Shown here one piece after another: positions 17,777-30,645 of a DNA stretch of 64,000 nt; position 1 is the stretch's first letter; each line of letters opens with the position of its first letter. The translations under genes and the position numbers were made by a program. The stretch lies in contig CANMQH010000012.1 of assembly GCA_947499935.1 (NCBI GenBank), positions 1 through 64,000 of the forward strand. Reading direction: 5' to 3'. Under the pieces are notes generated by a model. That model was not told where the DNA came from, searched no databases, and saw nothing but the letters and a program-made list of their open reading frames with translations. The stretch is from an uncultured Algibacter sp. GTDB taxonomy: Bacteria; Bacteroidota; Bacteroidia; Flavobacteriales; Flavobacteriaceae.

Positions 17777-20700
17777 TTAATTATAATTTAACTCTTGTTT
17801 TACTTGCATCATTTCGTCAAACTCTTCTTTAGAGCCAACAATAATATCCGTATAACTTCTCATACCTGTACCTGCTGGAATTCTATGTCCAACAATTACA
17901 TTTTCTTTCAATCCTTCTAAAGAATCTACTTTACCAGCTACTGCTGCTTCGTTAAGTACTTTAGTGGTTTCCTGGAACGATGCCGCAGAAATAAATGACT
18001 TGGTTTGAAGCGACGCTCTAGTAATACCTTGCAGTATTGGAGTGGCTGTTGCCGGTTGAGCATCTCTTGCTACTACAAGTTGTTTATCTTCTCGTCGTAG
18101 AATTGAATTTTCGTCTCTTAAATCTCTTGGCGTTACTATTTGACCCGCTTTAAGATTTGTAGAATCTCCAGCATCTTCAATAACTTTTTTACCAAAAATT
18201 TGATCATTTTCTTTAATAAAATCTGCTTTATGAGCCAATTGATCTTCTAAGAAAATAGTATCTCCAGAGTCGATAATTCTAACCTTACGCATCATCTGTC
18301 TAACAACAACTTCAAAATGCTTATCGTTAATCTTCACCCCTTGTAAACGATATACTTCTTGTACTTCATTTACCAAGTATTGTTGTACTGCTGAAGGCCC
18401 TTTGATATTTAATATATCGTTAGGCGTTATCGATCCATCAGATAATGGCATACCTGCTTTTACATAATCATTTTCTTGAACAAGAATTTGGTTAGATAAT
18501 TTAACAAGATACTTTTTAACATCTCCTAATTTAGATTCTATTATAATCTCACGGTTACCTCGTTTTATTTTCCCGAAAGAAACCACACCATCAATAGCAC
18601 TTACTACTGCTGGGTTAGAAGGGTTACGCGCTTCAAACAACTCGGTTACACGTGGTAAACCACCCGTAATATCACCTGCTTTTGCAGATTTACGAGGTAT
18701 TTTAACTAAAATCTTACCAACAATAATTTTCTCTCCATCATCAATCATTAAATGCGCACCAACGGGTAAGTTGTATGAACGAATAATTTCGCCTTTACCA
18801 TCTTCAATATGAAGTGTAGGAATTAATTTTTTGTTTCTAGATTCTGAAATTACTTTTTCTTGGAAACCTGTTTGCTCATCAATTTCTACTTGATACGTGA
18901 TTCCTTGTTCGATGTTTTCATATTTTACCTTACCAGCAAATTCTGAAATAATAACACCGTTATATGGATCCCAACTACAAACGACATCACCTTTACTTAA
19001 TTTATCGCCACTGTTAACAAAAATTGTTGAACCGTAAGGAATATTATTAGTACTTAATGTTATGCCTGTTTTCTTATCTGTTAACTTAAGTTCTGATGTT
19101 CTAGAAATTACAATATCAATAGCATTTCCATCACTATCTTGACCTTTAACCGTTTTTAAATCTTCTATTTCGGCAATACCGTCAAACTTAGTTACTAATT
19201 TGTTTTCTTCTGAAATGTTACCTGCAATACCACCTACGTGGAATGTACGTAATGTTAACTGTGTTCCTGGCTCACCAATAGATTGCGCAGCTACAACACC
19301 AACAGCTTCTCCACGTTGCACCATTTTGCCTGTAGCTAAGTTACGACCGTAACATTTAGCACAAATTCCTTTTAATGCTTCACACGTTAAAGCTGAACGT
19401 ACTTCTACACTTTCTATAGGAGAGTTTTGAATGGCTTTTGCAACCACATCATTAATTAATTCTCCTGCTCCAACAAGTAATTCATCAGTTAAAGCATTAT
19501 AGACATCATTAAGTGATATACGACCAACAATTCTTTCTTCTAAAGTTTCAACAACTTCATCATTTTTCTTTAATGGCTCTACTTCTACACCTCTTAGTGT
19601 ACCACAATCTTCCGTATTGATAATCACATCTTGAGATACATCAACCAAACGACGTGTTAAGTAACCTGCATCGGCTGTTTTAAGAGCCGTATCTGCAAGA
19701 CCTTTACGAGCACCGTGAGTAGATATAAAGTATTCTAAAATTGAAAGTCCTTCTTTAAAGTTAGAAAGAATTGGATTTTCAATAATTTCTCCACCACCTG
19801 CATTAGATTTTTTTGGTTTTGCCATTAATCCACGCATACCCGTAAGCTGACGAATCTGTTCTTTAGATCCACGAGCACCAGAATCAAGCATCATAAACAC
19901 CGAGTTAAACCCTTGTTGATCTTCTCTAATACGTTTCATTGACAACTCGGTCAATTCTGCATTGGTAGATGTCCAGATGTCAATAACTTGATTATAACGT
20001 TCGTTATTGGTAATAAGTCCCATGTTATAGTTACCGGTAATACCATCAACTAAACCATTGGCTTTATCAATCATGCTTTGCTTTTCTGGCGGGATAATAA
20101 TATCACCTAAACTAAATGATAATCCACCTTGGAATGCAAATTTAAATCCTTGTGTTCTAATACTATCCAAAAAGTCTGCTGTTTCTGGAACAGAAGTTAC
20201 TTTAAGAATATCTCCAATAATATCTCTTAATGATTTTTTAGTAAGTACCTGATTGATATAACCTGCTGCTTGTGGTACGTGCTGATTAAATAATACACGT
20301 CCAACAGTAGTTTCTACAATAGCTGGTGCTAATTTACCGTCTTCATTAATATCTATAGTTCTTACTTTTATTCCTGCATTTAAATCTACTTGTTGCTCAT
20401 TAAAAGCAATTTCTACTTCCTCTGGAGAATAGAATGTTAACCCTTCGCCTTTAATTGGAACTTGTGGCGTAGATTTACGTAGCTTGGTCATGTAATACAG
20501 ACCAAGTACCATATCCTGTGATGGTACCGTTACTGGTGATCCATTAGCAGGGTTTAGTATGTTATGAGACGCCAACATTAATAATTGACATTCTAATATG
20601 GCTTCTGGACCTAAAGGTAAGTGTACTGCCATTTGATCACCATCAAAATCGGCATTAAAGGCTGTACATACCAATGGGTGTAACTGTATCGCTTTTCCTT

Positions 20701-22078
20701 CTATTAATTTAGGCTGAAAAGCTTGTATACCCAACCTGTGTAAAGTAGGCGCACGGTTTAGTAATACAGGGTGTCCTTTAAGAACATTCTCCAAAATATC
20801 CCAAACCACGGGTTCTCTTTTATCTATAATTTTTTTAGCAGACTTTACCGTTTTTACAATACCTCTTTCAATTAATTTTCTAATTACAAAAGGTTTGTAT
20901 AACTCGGCTGCCATATTTTTAGGCAATCCACATTCAAATAATTTTAATTCTGGTCCAACAACAATTACCGAACGTGCTGAATAATCCACACGCTTACCTA
21001 ATAAGTTTTGACGGAAACGCCCTTGCTTACCTTTAAGTGAATCTGATAATGATTTTAATGGTCTGTTAGAATCTGTTTTTACAGCAGATGATTTACGCGT
21101 GTTATCAAATAATGAATCTACTGATTCTTGTAACATACGCTTCTCGTTACGCAAAATAACTTCTGGAGCTTTAATTTCTACCAAACGCTTTAAACGGTTG
21201 TTACGTATAATAACACGACGGTATAAATCATTTAAATCTGATGTTGCAAAACGACCACCATCTAACGGCACTAACGGACGTAATTCTGGCGGAATAATTG
21301 GCACAACCTTCATAATCATCCATTCTGGACGATTCTCTCTATTGTTATTAGATTCTCTTAATGCCTCTACAACTTGTAAACGCTTTAAAGCTTCTGTTTT
21401 ACGTTGTTTAGAGGTTTCAGTATTGGCCTTATGACGTAATTCGTATGATAAAGCTTCTAAATCAATTCTTGCTAATAAATCAATTAAACATTCAGCACCC
21501 ATTTTAGCCAAAAACTTGTTAGGGTCTGTATCATCTAAATATTGATTATCTTGAGGAAGCTCTTCTAAAATGTTTAAGTATTCTTCTTCAGTAAGGAAAT
21601 CCATTTTTTGTAATGGTTCACCTTCTTCATTTTTAGCATTACCTGGTTGAATTACTACATAACGTTCGTAGTAAATAATCATGTCTAATTTCTTAGAAGG
21701 TAATCCTAATAAATATCCTATTTTGTTAGGTAAAGAACGGAAGTACCAGATATGAGCAACAGGAACCACTAAGTTAATGTGTCCTACGCGATCTCTACGT
21801 ACTTTCTTTTCTGTAACTTCTACACCACAACGGTCACATACAATACCTTTGTAACGAATTCTTTTATATTTTCCACAAGCACACTCATAATCCTTTACAG
21901 GACCAAAAATACGCTCACAAAACAAACCATCACGTTCTGGTTTGTGTGTTCGATAATTGATAGTTTCTGGCTTTAGAACCTCGCCTCTAGACTCTGCTAA
22001 AATAGACTCTGGTGATGCTAAACCAATTGAGATTTTATTAAACCTCTTTACTGTATTCTTATCTTGTTTTCTTGCCAT
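17777..22078 (-). CDS. rpoC: DNA-directed RNA polymerase subunit beta'
   Basis: Catalytic core subunit of RNA polymerase; its 1433 residues are the usual Bacteroidetes length. The N-terminal zinc ribbon ([20 protein letters not shown]) lies near residue 65. The Mg2+-binding motif NADFDGD lies in the first third. The second zinc site ([13 protein letters not shown]) and [22 protein letters not shown] lie in the middle. It follows rpoB by 71 bp on the same strand and is presumably cotranscribed; the short spacer contains a hairpin. The start matches the family ([21 protein letters not shown]). Confidence 0.99.
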   Translation of the reverse strand: MARKQDKNTVKRFNKISIGLASPESILAESRGEVLKPETINYRTHKPERDGLFCERIFGPVKDYECACGKYKRIRYKGIVCDRCGVEVTEKKVRRDRVGHINLVVPVAHIWYFRSLPNKIGYLLGLPSKKLDMIIYYERYVVIQPGNAKNEEGEPLQKMDFLTEEEYLNILEELPQDNQYLDDTDPNKFLAKMGAECLIDLLARIDLEALSYELRHKANTETSKQRKTEALKRLQVVEALRESNNNRENRPEWMIMKVVPIIPPELRPLVPLDGGRFATSDLNDLYRRVIIRNNRLKRLVEIKAPEVILRNEKRMLQESVDSLFDNTRKSSAVKTDSNRPLKSLSDSLKGKQGRFRQNLLGKRVDYSARSVIVVGPELKLFECGLPKNMAAELYKPFVIRKLIERGIVKTVKSAKKIIDKREPVVWDILENVLKGHPVLLNRAPTLHRLGIQAFQPKLIEGKAIQLHPLVCTAFNADFDGDQMAVHLPLGPEAILECQLLMLASHNILNPANGSPVTVPSQDMVLGLYYMTKLRKSTPQVPIKGEGLTFYSPEEVEIAFNEQQVDLNAGIKVRTIDINEDGKLAPAIVETTVGRVLFNQHVPQAAGYINQVLTKKSLRDIIGDILKVTSVPETADFLDSIRTQGFKFAFQGGLSFSLGDIIIPPEKQSMIDKANGLVDGITGNYNMGLITNNERYNQVIDIWTSTNAELTELSMKRIREDQQGFNSVFMMLDSGARGSKEQIRQLTGMRGLMAKPKKSNAGGGEIIENPILSNFKEGLSILEYFISTHGARKGLADTALKTADAGYLTRRLVDVSQDVIINTEDCGTLRGVEVEPLKKNDEVVETLEERIVGRISLNDVYNALTDELLVGAGELINDVVAKAIQNSPIESVEVRSALTCEALKGICAKCYGRNLATGKMVQRGEAVGVVAAQSIGEPGTQLTLRTFHVGGIAGNISEENKLVTKFDGIAEIEDLKTVKGQDSDGNAIDIVISRTSELKLTDKKTGITLSTNNIPYGSTIFVNSGDKLSKGDVVCSWDPYNGVIISEFAGKVKYENIEQGITYQVEIDEQTGFQEKVISESRNKKLIPTLHIEDGKGEIIRSYNLPVGAHLMIDDGEKIIVGKILVKIPRKSAKAGDITGGLPRVTELFEARNPSNPAVVSAIDGVVSFGKIKRGNREIIIESKLGDVKKYLVKLSNQILVQENDYVKAGMPLSDGSITPNDILNIKGPSAVQQYLVNEVQEVYRLQGVKINDKHFEVVVRQMMRKVRIIDSGDTIFLEDQLAHKADFIKENDQIFGKKVIEDAGDSTNLKAGQIVTPRDLRDENSILRREDKQLVVARDAQPATATPILQGITRASLQTKSFISAASFQETTKVLNEAAVAGKVDSLEGLKENVIVGHRIPAGTGMRSYTDIIVGSKEEFDEMMQVKQELNYN

Positions 22079-22099
22079 TTCTTTATAGTTTTCAGTATT

Positions 22100-22138
22100 C
22101 AGTATTCAGTCGCAGTGCTCACTGCTGACCGAATACTG
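22100..22138 (-). repeat. REP-like hairpin in the rpoB-rpoC spacer
   Basis: CAGTATTC at 22100-22107 pairs with GAATACTG at 22131-22138, with further CAGT/ACTG pairing inside. The left arm is preceded by another CAGTATT (22093-22099), so CAGTATT occurs twice in tandem. It fills most of the 71-bp spacer. Confidence 0.6.
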
Positions 22139-22149
22139 TAAACTATTTT

Positions 22150-25100
22150 TTACTCTTCTAATCTGATGTCTAATCCTAACCCTTTCAATTCGTGCATAAG
22201 TACGTTGAAAGATTCTGGTAATCCAGGATCTGGCATTGGTTCGCCTTTTACGATAGCTTCGTAAGTTTTGGCTCTACCAATAACATCATCAGATTTTACA
22301 GTTAAGATTTCACGTAAGGTACTAGATGCTCCATAAGCCTCAAGTGCCCAAACTTCCATCTCACCAAAACGCTGACCACCAAATTGAGCTTTACCACCCA
22401 ATGGTTGTTGTGTTATTAATGAGTAAGGTCCAATAGAACGCGCGTGCATTTTATCGTCAACCATGTGTCCTAATTTTAACATGTAGATAACACCTACTGT
22501 TGCTGGTTGATCAAATCGTTTACCTGTTCCACCATCATACAAATATGTATGTCCGTATCTTGGAATTCCAGCTTCATCAGTAAATCCATTTATTTGATCT
22601 ATAGTAGCTCCATCAAAAATAGGTGTCGCATATTTACGATCTAATTTTTGACCAGCCCAACCTAATACCGTTTCATAAATTTGCCCGATGTTCATACGAG
22701 ATGGTACACCAAGTGGATTAAGTACAATATCTACAGGTGTTCCATCTTCTAAGAATGGCATATCTTCTTGACGAACAATACGAGCCACAATACCTTTGTT
22801 ACCGTGACGTCCTGCCATTTTATCACCTACTTTAAGTTTACGCTTTTTAGCGATGTAAACTTTAGCTAGTTTTATAATACCTGCTGGTAACTCATCACCT
22901 ACAGAAATCGTAAACTTTTCGCGACGAAGTGAACCTTGTAAATCGTTTTCTTTAATTTTATAATTATGGATTAAATCCGCTACTAATTGATTTGTATGAT
23001 CATCTGTAGTCCATTTTCCAGATACTAAATGTGCATAATCATCAACGGCATTTAACATTTTAAGTGTGAATTTTTTACCTTTTGGTAATACTTCTTCACC
23101 TAAATCATTAAATATACCTTGCGCTGTTTTTCCATTTACAATATTGAATAATTTTTCGATTAAAATTTCTTTTAAATCTTCAAATTTTCTATCATATTGA
23201 ACTTCTAAAGCTAAAATATCATCTTTATCCTGTGCTCTTTTACGCTTATCTTTAACGGCTCTTGCAAACAATTTTTTCTCGATAACAACACCATTTAATG
23301 ATGGTGAAGCTTTTAAAGATGCATCTTTTACATCGCCTGCTTTATCACCAAATATGGCACGTAATAACTTTTCTTCGGGTGTTGGATCAGATTCTCCTTT
23401 TGGTGTAATCTTACCAATAAGGATATCGCCAGGTTTAACCTCGGCACCAACGCGAATCATTCCGTTTTCATCTAAATCTTTTGTAGCCTCTTCAGAAACG
23501 TTAGGGATATCATTAGTTAATTCTTCATTACCTAATTTAGTATCTCTTACTTCTAAAGAATACTCATCAATGTGTATGGATGTAAAGATATCTTCTCTTA
23601 CTACTTTTTCGGAAATTACAATAGCATCCTCAAAGTTATATCCTTTCCATGGCATAAAGGCTACCTTCATGTTTCTACCTAAAGCTAATTCACCTTTTTG
23701 AGTGGCATAACCTTCACATAAAACTTGGCCTTTATTTACTTTATCTCCTTTAACCACAATTGGCTTTAAGTTGATAGAAGTTCCTTGGTTTGTTTTTCTA
23801 AATTTAACTAATTTATAAACTTTAATATCGCTATCAAAACTTACTTTAGCTTGATCTTCTGTACGATCGTATTTTATTTTTATTTCATTCGCATCCACAT
23901 AAAGTACTTCTCCATTACCCTCTGCGTTAATTAAAACACGAGAATCTGAAGCTACTTGACGTTCTAAACCTGTACCTACAATTGGTGCATCTACTCTTAA
24001 TAAAGGCACTGCTTGACGCATCATGTTAGATCCCATTAAGGCTCTGTTTGCATCATCATGCTCTAAGAAAGGAATTAAAGATGCTGAAATAGATGATATT
24101 TGATTTGGTGCCACATCTGTATAATGTAAATCAGATGGATCAATTACTGGGAAGTCACCTTCCATTCTAGCAATAACCTTATCATGTAAAATCTTACCAT
24201 CGTCATCAACCTTTACAGTTGCTTGAGCAATTAGTTTTTCTTCTTCTTCTTCTGCACTTAAATAGGTTGGTACGTTTTTAATATCTACAACACCATCTGT
24301 TACTTTTCTATAAGGTGTTTCAATGAATCCCATAGAATTCACTTTCGCAAATACTGAAAGTGAAGAAATCAAACCAATGTTTGGTCCCTCTGGTGTTTCA
24401 ATAGGACATAAACGTCCGTAGTGTGTATAGTGTACATCACGAACCTCAAAACCTGCACGCTCTCTTGATAAACCACCTGGTCCAAGAGCCGATAAACGAC
24501 GCTTGTGTGTAATCTCTGCTAATGGATTGGTTTGATCCATAAATTGAGATAACTGGTTGGTTCCAAAGAACGAATTAATTACAGAAGACAAAGTCTTAGC
24601 ATTAATTAAATCTATAGGTGTAAATACCTCGTTATCACGAACGTTCATACGCTCACGAATGGTACGAGCCATACGTGCTAAACCAACACCAAACTGAGAT
24701 GATAATTGTTCACCAACAGTACGTACACGACGGTTAGATAAGTGATCAATATCATCAATCTCTGCTTTAGAATTGATAAGCTCTATTAAATATTTTATAA
24801 TCGTAATGATATCTTCTTTGGTAAGCACTTGCTTATCCATGCCAATATCCAACTGTAATTTCTTGTTCATTCTATAACGTCCAACTTCTCCTAAAGAGTA
24901 ACGTTGGTCACTAAAGAATAATTTATCTATAATACCACGTGCTGTTTCCTCATCTGGCGGCTCAGCATTACGTAATTGTCTATATATATGTTCAACAGCC
25001 TCTTTTTCTGAGTTTGTTGGATCTTTTTGAAGCGTGTTATGAATAATAGCATAATCACCTTGTTCAGACGTTTCTTTATGTAAAAGAATCGTTTTAACTT

Positions 25101-25965
25101 CTGCTTCAAGAATTTCTTCTATGTTTTCTTTATCTAAAACAGTATCACGATCAAGCACAATTTCATTACGCTCAATAGATACTACTTCTCCTGTATCTTC
25201 ATCAACAAAATCTTCATGCCATGTGTTAAGTACACGTGCTGCTAATTTTCTTCCTAAATACTTTTTTAATCCAGATTTTGATACTTTAACTTCTTCAGCA
25301 AGATCAAAAATCTCTAATATATCTTTATCACGCTCAAAACCAATGGCACGGAAAAGCGTTGTAACAGGTAATTTTTTCTTTCTATCAATGTATGCATACA
25401 TCACTTGGTTGATGTCTGTAGCAAACTCAATCCAAGATCCTTTAAAAGGGATAACCCTAGCTGAATATAATTTTGTTCCATTAGCATGGAATGATTGACC
25501 AAAGAATACTCCAGGAGAACGGTGTAATTGAGATACAACCACACGCTCTGCACCATTAATACAAAATGTACCAGAAGGTGTCATGTAAGGTATAGTTCCT
25601 AAGTACACATCTTGAACAATGGTCTCGAAATCCTCATGTTCAGGGTCTGTACAGTATAACTTTAACCTTGCTTTTAGCGGTACACTGTAAGTAAGCCCTC
25701 TTTCAATACACTCTTCAATAGCATATCTTGGTGGGTCTACGAAGTAATCTAAAAATTCTAAAACAAATTGATTACGTGAATCTGTGATTGGAAAATTTTC
25801 CATGAAGGTATTATAAAGACCCTCATCACCTCTTTCTTCAGATTTAGTTTCTAATTGGAAAAAATCCTGAAAGGATTTTATCTGAATATCCAAGAAGTCT
25901 GGGTATTCTGTCTTATTTACAATAGACGAGAAATTTAATCTTTCAGCTTGTGTTGATAACATCAA
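22150..25965 (-). CDS. rpoB: DNA-directed RNA polymerase subunit beta
   Basis: The beta subunit of RNA polymerase, 1271 residues. It contains the rifampicin-pocket region ([31 protein letters not shown] spans it), GRMGRHGNKG-type sequence ([13 protein letters not shown]) and the C-terminal [19 protein letters not shown]. The annotated start gives [12 protein letters not shown]. The second Met (25962) is the more typical family start. It follows rplL after a 186-bp spacer with a strong hairpin, the classical position for processing or attenuation between ribosomal-protein and polymerase genes. Confidence 0.99.
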   Translation of the reverse strand: MMLSTQAERLNFSSIVNKTEYPDFLDIQIKSFQDFFQLETKSEERGDEGLYNTFMENFPITDSRNQFVLEFLDYFVDPPRYAIEECIERGLTYSVPLKARLKLYCTDPEHEDFETIVQDVYLGTIPYMTPSGTFCINGAERVVVSQLHRSPGVFFGQSFHANGTKLYSARVIPFKGSWIEFATDINQVMYAYIDRKKKLPVTTLFRAIGFERDKDILEIFDLAEEVKVSKSGLKKYLGRKLAARVLNTWHEDFVDEDTGEVVSIERNEIVLDRDTVLDKENIEEILEAEVKTILLHKETSEQGDYAIIHNTLQKDPTNSEKEAVEHIYRQLRNAEPPDEETARGIIDKLFFSDQRYSLGEVGRYRMNKKLQLDIGMDKQVLTKEDIITIIKYLIELINSKAEIDDIDHLSNRRVRTVGEQLSSQFGVGLARMARTIRERMNVRDNEVFTPIDLINAKTLSSVINSFFGTNQLSQFMDQTNPLAEITHKRRLSALGPGGLSRERAGFEVRDVHYTHYGRLCPIETPEGPNIGLISSLSVFAKVNSMGFIETPYRKVTDGVVDIKNVPTYLSAEEEEEKLIAQATVKVDDDGKILHDKVIARMEGDFPVIDPSDLHYTDVAPNQISSISASLIPFLEHDDANRALMGSNMMRQAVPLLRVDAPIVGTGLERQVASDSRVLINAEGNGEVLYVDANEIKIKYDRTEDQAKVSFDSDIKVYKLVKFRKTNQGTSINLKPIVVKGDKVNKGQVLCEGYATQKGELALGRNMKVAFMPWKGYNFEDAIVISEKVVREDIFTSIHIDEYSLEVRDTKLGNEELTNDIPNVSEEATKDLDENGMIRVGAEVKPGDILIGKITPKGESDPTPEEKLLRAIFGDKAGDVKDASLKASPSLNGVVIEKKLFARAVKDKRKRAQDKDDILALEVQYDRKFEDLKEILIEKLFNIVNGKTAQGIFNDLGEEVLPKGKKFTLKMLNAVDDYAHLVSGKWTTDDHTNQLVADLIHNYKIKENDLQGSLRREKFTISVGDELPAGIIKLAKVYIAKKRKLKVGDKMAGRHGNKGIVARIVRQEDMPFLEDGTPVDIVLNPLGVPSRMNIGQIYETVLGWAGQKLDRKYATPIFDGATIDQINGFTDEAGIPRYGHTYLYDGGTGKRFDQPATVGVIYMLKLGHMVDDKMHARSIGPYSLITQQPLGGKAQFGGQRFGEMEVWALEAYGASSTLREILTVKSDDVIGRAKTYEAIVKGEPMPDPGLPESFNVLMHELKGLGLDIRLEE

Positions 25966-26091
25966 TGGACGGAATTATGATTAAAAAAATATAATGTTAG
26001 CGCTTAAAACGCTAATTAAACAATTAAAATAATTGAATTATTTTGAGCTGTTTAATAATTTATCTAGTATGTACTCTATTATACGCAAAAT

Positions 26092-26128
26092 GGTCTAGGT
26101 CTTAAAGATTGCTCTTCAGACCTAAACC
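26092..26128 (-). promoter_or_regulatory. rplL-rpoB spacer hairpin
   Basis: An 11-bp stem (GGTTTAGGTCT with AGACCTAGACC, one G-U pair) around a 15-nt loop, read on the minus strand. It is not followed by a good T-run. By position it resembles the E. coli rplL-rpoB attenuator and RNase III site, but that role is inference. Confidence 0.55.
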
Positions 26129-26151
26129 TTTGTGTTTTTGAGATGGTAAAC

Positions 26152-26526
26152 TTACTTAAGCTCTACCTCTGCTCCAGCTTCTTCTAAAGATGCTTTTAAA
26201 GCTTCAGCTTCATCTTTAGTTACAGCTTCTTTGATTGCACTTGGTGCATCATCAACTAAACCTTTAGCTTCTTTTAAACCTAAACCAGTTAATTCTTTAA
26301 CTAATTTTACAACAGCTAATTTAGAACCACCAGCCGCTTTTAAAATCACATCAAATTCAGTTTGAGCTTCTTCAGCTTCTCCACCACCAGCAGGACCAGC
26401 AACAGCAACTGCAGCAGCAGCAGCTGGCTCAATACCATACTCATCTTTTAATATCGTTGCTAACTCATTTACTTCTTTTACAGTAAGGTTAACTAATTGT
26501 TCTGCGAAATCTTTTAAATCTGCCAT
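26152..26526 (-). CDS. rplL: 50S ribosomal protein bL12 (L7/L12)
   Basis: The stalk protein that recruits translational GTPases. It has 124 residues with the N-terminal dimerisation region, the Ala-rich hinge ([15 protein letters not shown]) and the C-terminal domain ([35 protein letters not shown]). It lies 65 bp downstream of rplJ in the usual order. Confidence 0.98.
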   Translation of the reverse strand: MADLKDFAEQLVNLTVKEVNELATILKDEYGIEPAAAAAVAVAGPAGGGEAEEAQTEFDVILKAAGGSKLAVVKLVKELTGLGLKEAKGLVDDAPSAIKEAVTKDEAEALKASLEEAGAEVELK

Positions 26527-26591
26527 TTTTCTATCGTTTTAATAATTTTTTGATAATAATATAATTGTAATAAAGTGCGTACTATTTAATA

Positions 26592-27113
26592 CTATCCTTC
26601 TTTTTCAGATAGTGTTTTAATAATTCCAGCTATTTTTCCTCCACTTGATTTAAGTGCAGAAACAACGTTTTTAGCAGGCGATTGTAACAATCCTATAATC
26701 TCTCCTACTAACTCTTCTTTAGACTTGATATCTACTAACATGTCTAGTTGGTTGTCGCCAATATAAACAGCTTCCTCAATGAATGCCCCTTTTAATAAAG
26801 GCTTTTCAGATTTCTTACGGAAGGTTTTAATTAACTTAGCTGGTACATTACCAGTTTCAGAATACATAACTGATGTATTCCCTTTTAAAACTGATGGTAA
26901 ATCTCCGAAATCTCTATCGGAAGCTTCCATAGCTTTAGTAAGTAATGTATTTTTAACTACTGCCAATTTTACGTTTGCTTTAAATGCAGCACGACGTAAA
27001 TCTGAGGTTATACCTGCGTTTAATCCTGAAATATCTGCGATATAGATATTTGCATTATTAGCTAATTCTGCAGTTAACTCCTCAATTACTAATGATTTTT
27101 CTTCTCTTGTCAT
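26592..27113 (-). CDS. rplJ: 50S ribosomal protein uL10
   Basis: The stalk base protein that carries the bL12 dimers. It has 173 residues, with the N-terminal MTREEKSLVIEELTAEL and the central KVKLAVVKNTLL-type segment (KANVKLAVVKNTLLTKA). The gene starts 20 bp after rplA and precedes rplL. I see no long leader that could hold the L10-binding kink-turn known from other bacteria. Confidence 0.97.
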   Translation of the reverse strand: MTREEKSLVIEELTAELANNANIYIADISGLNAGITSDLRRAAFKANVKLAVVKNTLLTKAMEASDRDFGDLPSVLKGNTSVMYSETGNVPAKLIKTFRKKSEKPLLKGAFIEEAVYIGDNQLDMLVDIKSKEELVGEIIGLLQSPAKNVVSALKSSGGKIAGIIKTLSEKEG

Positions 27114-27133
27114 AATAAATAAGTTTAACTTAA

Positions 27134-27823
27134 TTAACCAATTTTAGGATCAATAGCTAAACTTGGGCTCATTGTAGAAGACATAAAAATGCTCTTTACA
27201 TAAACTCCCTTAGCCGTTGTCGGTTTTAGTTTCATTAATGTTGTTAATAATTCATTTGCATTACCTGCAATTTTATCAGCACTAAAAGACGCTTTACCTA
27301 TAGCAGCGTGTACAATACCAGTTTTATCAACTTTAAAGTCAATTTTACCAGCTTTCACTTCTGTTACCGCTTTAGCGACATCCATAGTTACTGTACCTGT
27401 TTTTGGGTTAGGCATTAAACCACGAGGACCTAATACACGTCCTAATGGACCTAATTTACCCATAACGCTTGGCATTGTAATAATAACATCCACGTCTGTC
27501 CAACCACTCTTGATTTTATCAAGGTACTCATCTAAACCTACATAATCGGCTCCGGCTGCTTTAGCTTCGGCTTCTTTATCTGGTGTTACTAATGCTAATA
27601 CTTTCATGTCTTTACCAGTACCATGTGGTAATGATACCACACCTCTTACCATTTGGTTCGCTTTACGAGGATCTACTCCTAAACGCACTGCTAAATCAAT
27701 TGAAGAATCGAACTTAGTATTGGTAATCTCTTTTATTAATGCTGAAGCTTCGTCAACAGAATAAATTTTACCTTTTTCAATTTTTGCTAAAGCCTCTTTT
27801 TGCTTTTTTGTTAATCTTGCCAT
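27134..27823 (-). CDS. rplA: 50S ribosomal protein uL1
   Basis: The L1-stalk protein, 229 residues. It has the signature [20 protein letters not shown] and the N-terminal [14 protein letters not shown]. It binds 23S rRNA at the E-site stalk. It is followed by rplJ and preceded by rplK (20-bp gap) in one operon. Confidence 0.98.
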   Translation of the reverse strand: MARLTKKQKEALAKIEKGKIYSVDEASALIKEITNTKFDSSIDLAVRLGVDPRKANQMVRGVVSLPHGTGKDMKVLALVTPDKEAEAKAAGADYVGLDEYLDKIKSGWTDVDVIITMPSVMGKLGPLGRVLGPRGLMPNPKTGTVTMDVAKAVTEVKAGKIDFKVDKTGIVHAAIGKASFSADKIAGNANELLTTLMKLKPTTAKGVYVKSIFMSSTMSPSLAIDPKIG

Positions 27824-27843
27824 TTTCTAATGTCTTTAATAGA

Positions 27844-28281
27844 TTAAGAAGGAAATGCTCCTGTTACGGTTATTCCCATCGACCTTGCTGTACCAGCAAC
27901 CATTTTCATAGCAGATTCTATAGTAAATGCATTTAAATCTACCATTTTATCTTCTGCAATAGTTTTAACCTGATCCCAAGATACTTTAGCTACTTTTTTA
28001 CGGTTTGGCTCTCCAGAACCTTTCTTCACCTTTGCTGCTTCTAATAATTGAACTGCTGCTGGTGGAGTCTTGATTACAAAGTCAAATGATTTGTCTTTGT
28101 AAACCGATATAACCACTGGTAATACTTTACCTGGCTTATCTTGGGTTCTGGCATTGAATTGCTTACAGAACTCCATGATGTTAACACCTGCAGCTCCTAA
28201 AGCGGGTCCAACCGGTGGCGACGGATTCGCAGCACCTCCCCGAACTTGTAACTTAACTACTTTACCTAATTCTTTTGCCAT
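27844..28281 (-). CDS. rplK: 50S ribosomal protein uL11
   Basis: A 145-residue protein of the GTPase-associated centre. It has the N-terminal domain with the conserved [21 protein letters not shown] and the RNA-binding C-terminal domain ending in [10 protein letters not shown]. It lies between nusG and rplA. Confidence 0.98.
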   Translation of the reverse strand: MAKELGKVVKLQVRGGAANPSPPVGPALGAAGVNIMEFCKQFNARTQDKPGKVLPVVISVYKDKSFDFVIKTPPAAVQLLEAAKVKKGSGEPNRKKVAKVSWDQVKTIAEDKMVDLNAFTIESAMKMVAGTARSMGITVTGAFPS

Positions 28282-28354
28282 TTTTAATAATTTAATTTTG
28301 ATGTTATCTCTCTTTTGGAAGCGAAAGACTCATCTATCTTAATTGTAACACTGT

Positions 28355-28909
28355 TTATACTTTTTCAACTTGCATGTAACTTAACTCTAATGGTGTTTTT
28401 CTTCCAAAAATCTTAACCATAACTTCAAGTTTGCGCTTTTCTTCATTAATTTTTTCAATAGTTCCATCAAAACCATTAAAAGGTCCATCAATAACTTTAA
28501 CGGTTTCTCCTCTTGTAAATGGTATCGCAACTGTTGCAGATTCTTCTACAGACAACTCATCAACTTTACCTAACATTCTGTTAACTTCAGATTGTCTTAA
28601 AGGCACTGGATCTCCTCCTTTAGTTTCTCCTAAAAAACCAATAACGTTGGTTACTGATCTTATTATGTGTGGTACCTCTCCTGTTAGATTAGCTTGAACC
28701 ATGATATATCCTGGAAAAAATACTTTTTCCTTATGAATCTTCTTTCCGTTACGGATTTGAATAACTTTTTCTGTTGGTACGAGTACTTGATCAACATAAT
28801 CTTGCAAGCCTAATCGCGCAATTTCGTTTTCGATGTATGCTTTAATTTTGTTTTCTTGACCGCTTACTGCACGAACAACATACCATTTTTTTTCACTTAC
28901 CTCAGACAT
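28355..28909 (-). CDS. nusG: transcription termination/antitermination factor NusG
   Basis: An elongation factor that bridges RNA polymerase with Rho or the ribosome. It has 184 residues. The NGN domain begins with KKWYVVRAVSGQE and includes FFPGYIMVQ. The KOW domain has VIDGPFNGFDGTIEKI. It is downstream of secE by 22 bp, the canonical secE-nusG pair. Confidence 0.97.
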   Translation of the reverse strand: MSEVSEKKWYVVRAVSGQENKIKAYIENEIARLGLQDYVDQVLVPTEKVIQIRNGKKIHKEKVFFPGYIMVQANLTGEVPHIIRSVTNVIGFLGETKGGDPVPLRQSEVNRMLGKVDELSVEESATVAIPFTRGETVKVIDGPFNGFDGTIEKINEEKRKLEVMVKIFGRKTPLELSYMQVEKV

Positions 28910-28931
28910 AAAAAATTTTCTTTTTTAATCG

Positions 28932-29126
28932 TTATTTAATCCATTGAAAGTAAGCCGTTATAACTTTGCTGAATACTGTATCTATACCCCATATAGCAAG
29001 GGAAAATATAATTGAAAACACAGCAACTAAAATTGTTAAACTTTGCGCCTCAGACCAACTTGGCCAAGTCACATTATTTTTTAGTTCTCCAAATGATTCT
29101 TTTATATAATCTACAATTCCAGCCAT
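28932..29126 (-). CDS. secE: preprotein translocase subunit SecE
   Basis: The small essential subunit of SecYEG, 64 residues with a single transmembrane helix (about residues 30-55, LTILVAVFSIIFSLAIWGIDTV region). It is preceded by the amphipathic helix with VTWPSWSEA, the conserved SecE hallmark. It lies between tRNA-Trp and nusG. Confidence 0.96.
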   Translation of the reverse strand: MAGIVDYIKESFGELKNNVTWPSWSEAQSLTILVAVFSIIFSLAIWGIDTVFSKVITAYFQWIK

Positions 29127-29253
29127 TTTATTATTTCTTTTTAATGTAAATTGAAATACTACTCAATTTTATCTATTATAGGCGAATCCTATTTTTAATT
29201 TCCAACTTAAAGCACCTATTTAACCTCCGTCAAATTTTGTGATTCTTGCTTTG

Positions 29254-29326
29254 CACGGGCGGAGAGACTCGAACTCCCGACACCTGGTTTTGGAGACCAG
29301 TGCTCTACCAACTGAGCTACGCCCGT
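29254..29326 (-). tRNA. tRNA-Trp (anticodon CCA)
   Basis: Full cloverleaf on the minus strand, beginning ACGGGCG and ending CGCCCGT with discriminator G. The anticodon stem-loop is CTGGTCTCCAAAACCAG and the T-arm has GTTCGAG. The 3' CCA is not encoded. It lies between tuf and secE, as in many Bacteroidetes. Confidence 0.97.
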
Positions 29327-29390
29327 AAACATAAGTCAAGGTATTCCGAAAATTAACGAAATACCTTAACTCTATTTGTATTTAAACGTA

Positions 29391-30578
29391 TTAGTCTAAA
29401 ATCTCAGTTACCTGACCTGCACCAACTGTTCTACCACCTTCACGTATTGCAAAACGTAAACCTACATTCATTGCAATAGTTTGAATTAAATCAACAGTAA
29501 TAGTTAAGTTATCTCCAGGCATAACCATTTCAACACCATCAGGAAGCGCAATGTTTCCAGTTACATCCGTTGTACGTACGTAAAACTGTGGACGGTAGTT
29601 ATTATGGAATGGTGTGTGACGACCACCTTCTTCTTTTTTAAGGATATAAACCTCAGCTTTAAACTTAGCGTGTGGTGTTACAGAACCTGGCTTAGTAATA
29701 ACCATACCTCTAGAGATTTGAGATTTCTCAATACCTCTTAATAAGATACCAGCATTATCACCAGCTTCTCCTCTATCTAATATTTGACGAAACATTTCGA
29801 TACCTGTAATAGTAGATGTTAATTTCTCTGCACCCATACCGATAATCTCTACAGGATCTCCTGTATTAGCAATACCAGTTTCAATACGACCAGTAGCAAC
29901 AGTACCACGACCTGTAATTGAGAATACATCTTCAATTGGCATTAAGAAATCTTTATCAACCTCACGAACTGGCTCTTCAATCCAAGCATCACAAGCTTCC
30001 ATTAATTCCATTACAGTATCAACCCATTTTTTCTCACCGTTAAGTGCTCCTAAGGCAGAACCTGCAATTACAGGACCATTATCTCCATCATACTCATAGA
30101 AAGATAATAAATCTCTAATTTCCATATCTACTAATTCTAGTAATTCTTCATCATCAACCATATCCACTTTATTCATGAATACAACGATACGAGGAATACC
30201 TACCTGACGTCCTAAAAGGATGTGCTCACGAGTTTGTGGCATTGGACCATCTGTAGCAGCTACCACTAAAATAGCACCATCCATTTGTGCAGCACCAGTA
30301 ACCATGTTCTTTACGTAATCGGCGTGACCTGGACAGTCAACGTGAGCGTAATGACGATTAGCTGTTGCGTACTCTACGTGAGATGTATTAATTGTTATAC
30401 CTCTTTCTTTTTCTTCAGGAGCATTATCAATTTGATCAAATGATCTTGCTTCTGATAAACCTGCATCAGCTAATACTTTAGTAATAGCAGCAGTTAAAGT
30501 TGTTTTACCGTGATCTACGTGTCCAATTGTACCAATATTTAAGTGCGGTTTTGAACGATCGAAAGTTGCCTTTGCCAT
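29391..30578 (-). CDS. tuf: elongation factor Tu
   Basis: The GTPase that delivers aminoacyl-tRNA to the ribosome, 395 residues. G1 is [10 protein letters not shown] (about residues 19-28), G3 DCPGHADY, G4 NKVD, and the C-terminal sequence is [13 protein letters not shown]. It sits between the four-tRNA cluster and tRNA-Trp. There is no promoter motif in the 67-bp spacer after tRNA-Thr(GGT), so it is probably read from the promoter upstream of the tRNAs. Confidence 0.99.
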   Translation of the reverse strand: MAKATFDRSKPHLNIGTIGHVDHGKTTLTAAITKVLADAGLSEARSFDQIDNAPEEKERGITINTSHVEYATANRHYAHVDCPGHADYVKNMVTGAAQMDGAILVVAATDGPMPQTREHILLGRQVGIPRIVVFMNKVDMVDDEELLELVDMEIRDLLSFYEYDGDNGPVIAGSALGALNGEKKWVDTVMELMEACDAWIEEPVREVDKDFLMPIEDVFSITGRGTVATGRIETGIANTGDPVEIIGMGAEKLTSTITGIEMFRQILDRGEAGDNAGILLRGIEKSQISRGMVITKPGSVTPHAKFKAEVYILKKEEGGRHTPFHNNYRPQFYVRTTDVTGNIALPDGVEMVMPGDNLTITVDLIQTIAMNVGLRFAIREGGRTVGAGQVTEILD

Positions 30579-30645
30579 GTTTTTAAAAAATTTTTAATCT
30601 TAGTTATAAATAATATTAGTGTAATCTATTTTATTCTTATTACAG

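Noticed and set aside
23354..25498. Plus-strand open frames inside rpoB
   Set aside because: Antisense to a certain, highly conserved gene.
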